From: Jonesia quinghaiensis DSM 15701
GTDB lineage: Bacteria; Actinomycetota; Actinomycetes; Actinomycetales; Cellulomonadaceae
Assembly (NCBI RefSeq): GCF_000423205.1
Contig: NZ_AUHN01000004.1
Location: forward strand, 372,001 to 436,000
Reading direction: 5' to 3'
Length of the DNA stretch: 64,000 nt
The notes under the pieces are model-generated. The model made no database searches, was not told where the DNA came from, and saw only the letters and a list, made by a program, of their open reading frames with translations. The translations under genes were made by a program, and so were the position numbers. Positions 57,991-64,000 of this stretch are shown here, in pieces. Position 1 is the stretch's first letter. The number at the start of each line of letters is the position of its first letter.

Positions 57991-59718
57991 ATGTCGACGA
58001 CCACAAAGACCACTCAAACCGAGCAACCAGCAATTGCTCCGTTTGTTTTCTGGCCAGCGGCCATCGTTGTGCTGATCTTCGCGGCCTACGCGATCATTGC
58101 CCCTGACTCTGCTCAATCACTGTTCAACTCCATCCAAACGAACGTTATCGATTCCTTCAGCTGGTACTACGTACTCATCGCTGCAGGTTTCGTCGTGTTC
58201 TGTTTGTATGTCGGATTCTCCAAGTACGGCGACATCAAACTTGGAAACGATGATGACGAGCCTGAATTTTCCAACATGTCATGGTTGGCCTTGCTGTTCG
58301 CAGCGGGAATGGGCATCGGGCTAGTTTTTTATGGACTCAGTGAACCGCTCAGCCACTTTGCCAACCCACGACCGGGCGTGTCAGGAACCTCAGAACAGCT
58401 CGCACAGTACTCACTGCGCCAGACCTACCTTCACTGGGGAATCCACGCCTGGTCCATCTACGTTGTTGTCGGTTTGGCTTTGGCCTACGCCATCCACCGG
58501 CGCAAACGTCCCATCTCCATCCGCTACACCCTCGAACCTCTCCTCGGGCGCAGGGTTCACGGAAAGCTTGGTGATGCTATTGATATCACCGCGCTCGTTG
58601 GAACAATCTTTGGTGTTGCAACCTCACTAGGGTTGGGTGTTCTGCAGATCGCCGCAGGGCTTGAAGCAATCGACGTCGCTGAGGCATCTAGCTCACTCGA
58701 GGTCGGAATCATCGTTGTGATCACGGGTTTTGTTATTTTCTCGGTAGTGTCCGGGGTAACAAAGGGCATGAAGTGGTTGTCGAACATCAACCTCATCATG
58801 GCTGCTTTCGTTGTCCTCTTTATTCTCTTTTCCGGGCCAACTGTCTTCCTGCTCCGCGAGTTTGTTCAATCCATCGGTAACTACCTGCAGAACTTCGTTG
58901 GGCTTGCCTTCACCGTGTCCGCATTCCAAGGCGCTGACGGAGAAGTCTGGCAACGCGGGTGGACAACGTTCTACTGGGGTTGGTGGATGTCATGGGCACC
59001 CTTTGTTGGGGTATTCATTGCCCGCATCTCACGAGGGCGCACCGTACGACAGTTCGTGGTTGGAGTCATTCTCATTCCAACGCTCGTTACGTTCTTGTGG
59101 TTCTCCATCATTGGTGGGACCGGTATCTACTTTGAACTGACCGGTGGCGCACAACTCATCAACGCTGACGGAAGTGTCGACGTCGAAGGTTCACTGTTTG
59201 CGCTACTCGCCCAGCTTCCGGGCACCATGATCCTCACCATTGGTGTGTTGATCCTCATCGCAATTTTCTTCATCACCTCAGCTGACTCCGGCTCGCTGGT
59301 CATGGCGATGATTGCATCGGGCGGCCAGCTCGAACCCAAACGTTGGTTGCGGGTTTTCTTCGCCTGCACCAGCTCAATTCTGGCTATTGCGCTTCTCCTC
59401 GCTGGTGGACTCAGCGCCCTACAAACAGCGGCGATCCTTATCGCCTTGCCGTTCTCATTCGTGATGATCGGGATGTGTTGGGCTACTCTCACTGCTTTCG
59501 CGCGCGAAGATCGTGCCTACCAAAAGGCACAGCGGGCAGCGTTCCGTGAGCACATTGGTGACTACTACGGTTTGGAAGTGGAAGAACCCACTCAGCGCAC
59601 TCCTGCGCCACGTATCGCCTGGCCGGTGAAGAAACGCAAGCCGCGTGTCACCGCGCCTGAGGTGGCACCGCAGCCCGATGCTACCCCACCTGTCACAGAT
59701 CCGGCACCCAAGGAATAA
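57991..59718 (+). CDS. BCCT-family glycine betaine/choline/carnitine transporter
   Basis: A 575-residue transporter with twelve helices. The family signature is clear: DGEVWQRGWTTFYWGWWMSWAPFVG, with the tryptophan-rich substrate site, and GMGIGLVFYGLSEPLSHF in an early helix. It imports betaine-like osmolytes with Na+ or H+. The cytoplasmic C-terminal extension is basic and proline-rich, possibly an osmosensor. The ATG at 57991 follows GGTGACCGG; an upstream in-frame start is less likely. Confidence 0.93.
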   Translation: MSTTTKTTQTEQPAIAPFVFWPAAIVVLIFAAYAIIAPDSAQSLFNSIQTNVIDSFSWYYVLIAAGFVVFCLYVGFSKYGDIKLGNDDDEPEFSNMSWLALLFAAGMGIGLVFYGLSEPLSHFANPRPGVSGTSEQLAQYSLRQTYLHWGIHAWSIYVVVGLALAYAIHRRKRPISIRYTLEPLLGRRVHGKLGDAIDITALVGTIFGVATSLGLGVLQIAAGLEAIDVAEASSSLEVGIIVVITGFVIFSVVSGVTKGMKWLSNINLIMAAFVVLFILFSGPTVFLLREFVQSIGNYLQNFVGLAFTVSAFQGADGEVWQRGWTTFYWGWWMSWAPFVGVFIARISRGRTVRQFVVGVILIPTLVTFLWFSIIGGTGIYFELTGGAQLINADGSVDVEGSLFALLAQLPGTMILTIGVLILIAIFFITSADSGSLVMAMIASGGQLEPKRWLRVFFACTSSILAIALLLAGGLSALQTAAILIALPFSFVMIGMCWATLTAFAREDRAYQKAQRAAFREHIGDYYGLEVEEPTQRTPAPRIAWPVKKRKPRVTAPEVAPQPDATPPVTDPAPKE

Positions 59719-59760
59719 CCCAGGGCGCCGGTAACAGTACACAATAATTTCATCGCATCA

Positions 59761-59805
59761 CTGAGAGGGGTCAGCGCACAAACGTGTTGTTTGACCCCTC
59801 GTCAG
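59761..59805 (+). terminator. Stem-loop after the BCCT gene
   Basis: CTGA-GAGGGGTCA pairs with TGACCCCTC-G-TCAG (one bulge), with an 18-nt loop. It overlaps the 3' end of the convergent DUF3060 gene. No U-run. Confidence 0.45.
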
Positions 59806-60418
59806 TGTCGGGCTTTTCCACACCATTCGACCAGTTGTAGGTGCCCTTGTCGCCCAGCACCTCCAAGGCGCCGATCTCCCCCGAGACAACAACCTTCACA
59901 CTGTTGCCCGTGCTGATCAACGAACTAATGTCATTGGCATTCACCGTAATGTCATCACCAGTGACAATCATTGTTCCTGCGGTTTTTGTGGTGACGTGGG
60001 AACTCTCACCAACAACAGTGACTGCGCCCATGTCATCCACGTTCATTGTTGACTTCGCACCCTCAGCAACCGCTTCTTTCCAAGATTCGCCCAGCAGGGT
60101 GGACGCTTCTCCAAGGATGACCACTTGCTCTGCTTGAGCAATATTTCCCGTCACCTCTGAGGCAAGCACTGTGACAACACCGCACTCCCCATCAATCACC
60201 GGGCTGGACTGATCAACTCCGATAATGACTTCCTCACCTGTTGTGCAGGTGCCACCGTCACTGAGGTCACGGGTTTCCATCGTTGCCTGAACGCCGTCAG
60301 TCCCCTCTTGCGCAGGACTTATTGTTTCTGTGTTGGAGGCATCGGGCTCCACCTCTGTTGCACCGCAGCTCGTGAGCACAACGGACAAAGCTACTACCGC
60401 AAACACCTGTTTCATCAT
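59771..60418 (-). CDS. DUF3060-like lipoprotein
   Basis: A 215-residue lipoprotein (lipobox VVLTSC, lipidated cysteine near residue 18). An acidic linker is followed by a repeated beta-strand pattern (VVTVLASEVTGNI, VTVVGESSHVTTKTAGTMIVTGDDITVNANDISSLISTGN), as in DUF3060, probably a beta-helix. Two cysteines (GTCTTGEE and DGECGV) may form a disulfide. Function unknown. It is followed 27 bases downstream... on the complementary side by nothing shared with the BCCT gene, with which it is convergent. Confidence 0.75.
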   Translation of the reverse strand: MMKQVFAVVALSVVLTSCGATEVEPDASNTETISPAQEGTDGVQATMETRDLSDGGTCTTGEEVIIGVDQSSPVIDGECGVVTVLASEVTGNIAQAEQVVILGEASTLLGESWKEAVAEGAKSTMNVDDMGAVTVVGESSHVTTKTAGTMIVTGDDITVNANDISSLISTGNSVKVVVSGEIGALEVLGDKGTYNWSNGVEKPDTDEGSNNTFVR

Positions 60419-60445
60419 GGTGTTTACCCTAGGTGAGTGGCATCG

Positions 60446-60871
60446 TTACTGACGAGGTGAGAACTGCACATCTAACTCGCGTAAGAGCTCTTTGGCTTCT
60501 TCAACGTCCCATTGCGTGCCTTGAAGTTCGAACTCAAAGAGCACTGGCCGTTTGGAACGCGCGGCGATATCTCTCGCCGCAGCCTGGTAGTGGCGGCCAA
60601 AGTTCCGGTTACCGGACCCCATCACCCCAACCATTCGGCGGCGGGTGGCCGGGTCGTGAAGGAACCTCTTCACCGGTTCAGGAATGGTGTCATTATCCGC
60701 GTTTCCTGTTTTATAGGACGGCGTGAGAAGTACCCATGGCCCGTCGGGAACAGACTGACGCACCTCACGCTCTGTGAGATCAAAAACAGGTCGACCTAAA
60801 GCCTGGGCGAACTGCCGGACCATCCCCGAGGTTGACGAGTAAAAGTAGATGGGAATCTGACGCATCTTCAC
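60446..60871 (-). CDS. nrdI: NrdI flavodoxin-like protein
   Basis: A 141-residue flavoprotein. The phosphate loop YFYSSTSGMVRQFAQAL, then VLLTPSYKTG, GVMGSGNRNFGRHYQAAARDIA and a C-terminal FELQGTQWDVEEAKELL are diagnostic for NrdI. It supplies oxidant for the dimanganese cofactor of class Ib ribonucleotide reductase. It normally sits with nrdH, nrdE and nrdF; none lies in this window, so it is isolated. It starts at GTG 60871 or ATG 60865. Confidence 0.9.
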   Translation of the reverse strand: MKMRQIPIYFYSSTSGMVRQFAQALGRPVFDLTEREVRQSVPDGPWVLLTPSYKTGNADNDTIPEPVKRFLHDPATRRRMVGVMGSGNRNFGRHYQAAARDIAARSKRPVLFEFELQGTQWDVEEAKELLRELDVQFSPRQ

Positions 60872-60945
60872 AACACTATCCGTGTACCTGACACCATCGG
60901 TGGGCCCTTCGCCCCGCGTTAACCGTCACTCACGTGCCTGTAATT

Positions 60946-60984
60946 CGCTGGTGTGGCACGGCACATTGCCATGCCACACCAGCG
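60946..60984 (-). terminator. Strong stem-loop after the DUF305-CueP gene
   Basis: CGCTGGTGTGGCA (60946-60958) pairs perfectly with TGCCACACCAGCG (60972-60984). It lies 28 bases beyond the stop on the minus strand. AATTAC follows, so no U-run. Confidence 0.55.
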
Positions 60985-61012
60985 TCGTGACCTAGCTGAT
61001 TGGAGCCGCAAC

Positions 61013-62080
61013 TTAGGCGAGTTTCAGGGTGGTCACGCAGGTTGCATCTTCATCACCGGTAGTAGAAATTTCAGCCGATGCTTCCTTGCCGTCATAGGAC
61101 ACAGTGAGGTCCGCGGTGATACCGCGGGGGAGCCACACACCAACAAAACCATTGTCGAATGATGTCTTTTTCTCATCAACGAGAACGTCACCGGTTTCTG
61201 CGTTGGTGATAGTGACCTGCATGTCAACGTTTTGCAGTTCCCCACGGCATGTGGTGAGGCTGTGGAAGTGGCAGTCGTGGGTTCCGCTCACGTATGGGGC
61301 AAATGACAAGTAGAACTGGTCATCAGGAATGGGGAGGGAACCTTCTTGTCCGTCAGTGGACAGGACAAGGTTAGCGGGCCGCACGGAAGCGAGAAGCGTG
61401 CTGGGGCGGTCTGCAATGGGCATCTCGTCAAGGTGGTTGATGATTTCTTGCACACTCAACCCGGCAAGACCATTGCTTGCAGCAATGTCCATCCCTGTGA
61501 TCATCTGCTGCATGAGCTCAATTTCAGTGTTTTGGTCAGCGATGATACGCCCTGCCAAATCCAGCGACTGAGCGTTCTTCCCATCGTTGAGGTGCTGTTG
61601 TGCCATGTCCACAGCACCTTCGTGGTGAACGATCATCTGCTCAAGGAAAAGTTGTGATGCTTCTTCACCCGGCGCTTGATCCAGCGCTGCCATGTCTTCC
61701 TGCGTCATCATGCCGTCCTCGTGACCGGCGTGAGATAGGTCTTGTTCAGCGTCTTCCTGCCCCCACTTGGTGAGCCATTCCTGCATCTGGGCTATCTCTG
61801 GGGATTGGGCTTCTTTAATGGTTGCTGCGAGGTCAGCTACCCCTGGGTCAATTCCTTCACGTCCGAGCACGAGGTCTGACATCTCAATAGCTTGCTCATG
61901 GTGGGCGATCATCATGACCGCGAACATGACGTCAGCGTCATTGTGCACGGTGACGTCTTGGGTTGATTCTGTTGTGGTGGTGATGGTTGTTTCACTGGGC
62001 GATGGGTCAGAACTGCATGCTGTCAACGCAACAGCAGCTCCGATGGCAAGGGCGGTGAGCGAAAGAACGCGCTGGGACAT
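61013..62080 (-). CDS. DUF305-CueP fusion lipoprotein, probable copper-binding protein
   Basis: A 355-residue lipoprotein; the lipobox LTAC lipidates Cys22. Residues 45-205 are a DUF305 domain with the two His-pair motifs MMIAHHEQAIEMS (about 56-68) and QMIVHHEGAVDMA (148-160), and many methionines. Residues 225-355 match the copper protein CueP: SLPIPDDQFYLSFAPYV, then cysteines at 270, 278 and 348. The eight-residue gap of the first two equals that of Cys96 and Cys104 in Salmonella CueP. The ATG at 62080 follows AGGAGAAAACT. It should bind copper or silver at the outer face of the membrane. A DUF6153 gene lies just upstream on the same strand. Confidence 0.85.
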   Translation of the reverse strand: MSQRVLSLTALAIGAAVALTACSSDPSPSETTITTTTESTQDVTVHNDADVMFAVMMIAHHEQAIEMSDLVLGREGIDPGVADLAATIKEAQSPEIAQMQEWLTKWGQEDAEQDLSHAGHEDGMMTQEDMAALDQAPGEEASQLFLEQMIVHHEGAVDMAQQHLNDGKNAQSLDLAGRIIADQNTEIELMQQMITGMDIAASNGLAGLSVQEIINHLDEMPIADRPSTLLASVRPANLVLSTDGQEGSLPIPDDQFYLSFAPYVSGTHDCHFHSLTTCRGELQNVDMQVTITNAETGDVLVDEKKTSFDNGFVGVWLPRGITADLTVSYDGKEASAEISTTGDEDATCVTTLKLA

Positions 62081-62175
62081 AGTTTTCTCCTGCAAAGTCG
62101 TGTGAGTGCGCGCAACATCGTGATGCGGCGCAAGGTTCAATCGAAGCCGGGCGTGAAAACCGCCCGCTGCAGGTT

Positions 62176-62637
62176 TTATGTGCGACTAATACACAGAAGA
62201 AGGCGTGAAGGTGCCTGGGGAATCGGGAGTAACAGCCAACGTGGGATGGGCTGGCGTTGCGGGAGGCGCATCGTGCCGCGTGCGAGAAGGCGTGGTGCAC
62301 CAAGAAGTGCGGTGAACATCAACAGTGCCAAAACACACAGCAGGGTTGTTGCCATAGAGCTTGGGTCACCGCAGGTGGCGCAAGCCGCCACAGGATCGCC
62401 GATGCTTGCCGCGCCGTGCCCGCCGTGATGTGCCGTTGGGCTCGAGGAAGCCCCAACCATGACGGCACTGTCAGTTGCTGGCGCAGAAGTCACAGCCGTT
62501 GACGGGCTATGGTGCCCAACAACGTGCATCCACACCAAACCAGCGAGCAGCACACCCACCATGAGCATGACAGTGAGAGGTCCAGCGGGTGCAGTGTGCA
62601 GCCCCTGAACTCTTCTCGTGATCTGTCGAATACTCAC
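62176..62637 (-). CDS. DUF6153-like membrane protein
   Basis: A 153-residue protein. The first helix with GVLLAGLVWMHVVGHH is typical of DUF6153. A Ser/Thr/His-rich outer segment (HHGGHG) and a CATCGD motif could bind metal; a second helix and a basic tail follow. It is 95 bases upstream of the DUF305-CueP gene on the same strand, so an operon for copper handling is likely. GTG 62637 is assumed as start; the site is weak. Confidence 0.6.
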   Translation of the reverse strand: MSIRQITRRVQGLHTAPAGPLTVMLMVGVLLAGLVWMHVVGHHSPSTAVTSAPATDSAVMVGASSSPTAHHGGHGAASIGDPVAACATCGDPSSMATTLLCVLALLMFTALLGAPRLLARGTMRLPQRQPIPRWLLLPIPQAPSRLLLCISRT

Positions 62638-62832
62638 GAGCACAACACTACCGACCGTTCGTCCACCCGGGTAGGACCACAGGCCCCGTCTTTTCTTGAT
62701 GTTCGCCGCAGCCTGCACACAAGATGAGTCTCGTTTCCAGCGAGGAGCACGGGTGGCTCATTGAACGATGGGGTGACATTATTCAGCGTCGTTGACGGCC
62801 CACAAAGCCAGGCATAGCGTGAAGAACAGCGA

Positions 62833-62852
62833 GACTGAACACTTGTTCAGTC
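62833..62852. promoter_or_regulatory. TetR operator before the TetR/ABC operon
   Basis: Perfect inverted repeat GACTGAACA-CT-TGTTCAGTC, 45 bases before the TetR ATG at 62897. TetR proteins that lead an export operon usually bind such a site. Confidence 0.7.
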
Positions 62853-62896
62853 ACTTGTTTGCTCACCGTGAGGTGGGCGTCATGAAGGAACACCGC

Positions 62897-63604
62897 ATGG
62901 GCTATCACTACCGCGGGACACAACACTCCACCCCTGAGCACACGAACGCCGAGCGCATCCGTGACGCAGCCATTGACCTTTTTGGTAGGCACGGTTTCAC
63001 AGCTGTCACGATCAAAAACATCGCTGAGCAGGCAGGGGTATCACCACCTCTTGTGATGCATCATTTTGGTTCTAAAGCAGGCTTACGCACTGCCTGCGAT
63101 AGGTATGTCGCTCAGCGCATACACGCATCGAAAATCGCGGCCATGTCTACCGGGGCGGGAATCGGCCCAGAACACCTTCTGACACAGATGCATGAAGGGG
63201 CACCCATTCTTCGCTACCTCTTCCACGCTTTAGTCGCTGGTGGGGAAGGGATAGACGCACTCGTTGACCAACTCGTTGACGACGCATTGGAATACACCAC
63301 CCAAGCAGAAAAAGCAGGGGTCGTCACTCCCAGCGTGAACGCCCACCACCGCGCCGCAGTGATCCTCCTGTGGAGCTTTGGCGGCATGATGCTTCACCGA
63401 CATATGAAACGGCTGATCGGCACCAGTCTGGTTGATGACCCGCCAGAAAAGTGGGGACCATACATTGACACTGTTCTTGAGATTTATACCAACGGTGTTC
63501 TCACTCCAGGAGTTTTTGACCACCTCTCATCGAACGGTTCAGCTGGTTCGTCAACACCACCAAGCCCTTCGAACTCCACCAACCATGCAGGAAAGGCACA
63601 GTGA
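62897..63604 (+). CDS. TetR-family repressor of an ABC export operon
   Basis: A 235-residue protein. The HTH is at about 20-55 ([45 protein letters not shown]). The C-terminal ligand domain is followed by a Ser/Pro-rich tail. The ATG at 62897 lies seven bases after AAGGA, whereas the longer frame to 62792 would translate through the operator. Its TGA shares a base with the ATG of the ABC ATPase gene, so repressor and pump are coupled. Confidence 0.9.
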   Translation: MGYHYRGTQHSTPEHTNAERIRDAAIDLFGRHGFTAVTIKNIAEQAGVSPPLVMHHFGSKAGLRTACDRYVAQRIHASKIAAMSTGAGIGPEHLLTQMHEGAPILRYLFHALVAGGEGIDALVDQLVDDALEYTTQAEKAGVVTPSVNAHHRAAVILLWSFGGMMLHRHMKRLIGTSLVDDPPEKWGPYIDTVLEIYTNGVLTPGVFDHLSSNGSAGSSTPPSPSNSTNHAGKAQ

Positions 63605-64000
63605 TGAGCGGAACAACCCCCGTCATCTTTACCCATGATCTGATGAAAAGCTTTGGCCGCGTCCAAGCACTCGACGGTCTGAACTTCAACGTTGAGGCCG
63701 GAGAAATTCATGGTTTTCTTGGCCCAAACGGGGCCGGTAAATCAACCACCATTCGGATTCTCCTCGGGCTACTCCGTAGCGATGGCGGGACGGTAAAAGT
63801 CTGTGGTCAAGATCCGTGGCGCGACGCTGTCAGCCTCCATAAACGCCTCGCCTATGTTCCGGGGGACGTGGAATTATGGCCAAATCTTACTGGCGGCGAA
63901 ACGATTGACATGATGTTGCAGTTACGTGGCCAATACAACCAGCGCCGCCGTGACACACTCATTGAGAGATTCGACCTCGACCCACGGAAAAAGAACCGCA
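63604..64000 (+). CDS. ABC exporter ATP-binding protein, cut by the window end
   Basis: The first 132 codons of an ABC-2-type drug-export ATPase. [44 protein letters not shown] contains Walker A (GPNGAGKST). The region [20 protein letters not shown] is typical of the DrrA/multidrug group. AGGAAAGG lies before the ATG, and translation is coupled to the TetR gene. The signature motif and the permease lie beyond the window. Confidence 0.93.
   Translation, partial: MSGTTPVIFTHDLMKSFGRVQALDGLNFNVEAGEIHGFLGPNGAGKSTTIRILLGLLRSDGGTVKVCGQDPWRDAVSLHKRLAYVPGDVELWPNLTGGETIDMMLQLRGQYNQRRRDTLIERFDLDPRKKNR

Overview
The window is about 64 kb of bacterial chromosome with moderately high GC, GTG/TTG starts and actinobacterial gene families (HmuO-type heme oxygenase, DUF6153, DUF6055, PaaX-like regulator, BlaI/M56 pair, TIGR04053-like radical SAM). 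It looks like a Micrococcales-type actinobacterium, perhaps near Jonesia or Cellulomonas; the genus is inference, and no rRNA is present to settle it. The only stable RNA gene seen is a tRNA-Ala(CGC) at 42.2 kb.

Layout. 0-5.6 kb: a secreted DUF6055-like protein with an AbfB domain, a heme oxygenase behind an iron-box-like site, two tandem PLDc_N membrane peptides with a decayed third copy, a DUF1349 protein, and a membrane protein whose gene contains a perfect 31-nt palindrome. 5.6-11.1 kb: an accessory, toxin-antitoxin-like island with an XRE regulator, a VbhA-like antitoxin and Fic AMP transferase, a second orphan VbhA-like antitoxin, duplicated and broken small genes, and a HicA/HicB pair. 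11.1-15 kb: PaaX-like regulator, alpha/beta hydrolase, lipoprotein, GyrI-like protein and small membrane proteins. 15-19.4 kb: large catalase, YeiH-type exporter with a divergent LysR regulator, and an alcohol dehydrogenase pseudogene. 19.4-24.4 kb: TetR repressor and DHA2 efflux pump with a CGCA microsatellite between promoter and start codon; PepSY membrane protein divergent from a BlaI-type repressor and an M56 protease. 24.4-30 kb: a compact GntR / allophanate hydrolase / SsuABC-like transporter operon, followed by tandem repeats and a hairpin array. 30-40.1 kb: YitT protein, radical SAM/SPASM enzyme, AlkC-like protein, SDR protein, and an FtsX/MacB-like ABC pair facing a NarL-type two-component system. 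40.4-43.3 kb: an ApeA-like HEPN gene and a helix-hairpin-helix protein on either side of the tRNA, a possible small defence island. 43.4-45.7 kb: flavin monooxygenase-like protein and two GNAT acetyltransferases.

The most unusual block is 45.7-53.4 kb. It holds a MASE1 sensor kinase, a stand-alone receiver, a membrane-anchored HEAT protein, a processive GT2 glycosyltransferase, a TPR/multi-membrane-span protein and a TPR-linked AAA+ ATPase. Overlaps and close spacing suggest one regulated membrane machine, perhaps making a surface polysaccharide. I do not recognise it as a named system. 53.4-64 kb: a repeat-rich spacer, pyruvate:quinone oxidoreductase, pirin, M20 hydrolase, BCCT transporter, DUF3060 lipoprotein, an isolated NrdI, a DUF305-CueP fusion lipoprotein (probable copper handling), a DUF6153 protein, and a TetR-ABC export operon that runs off the end.

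All domain calls come from reading the translations; no database search was run.
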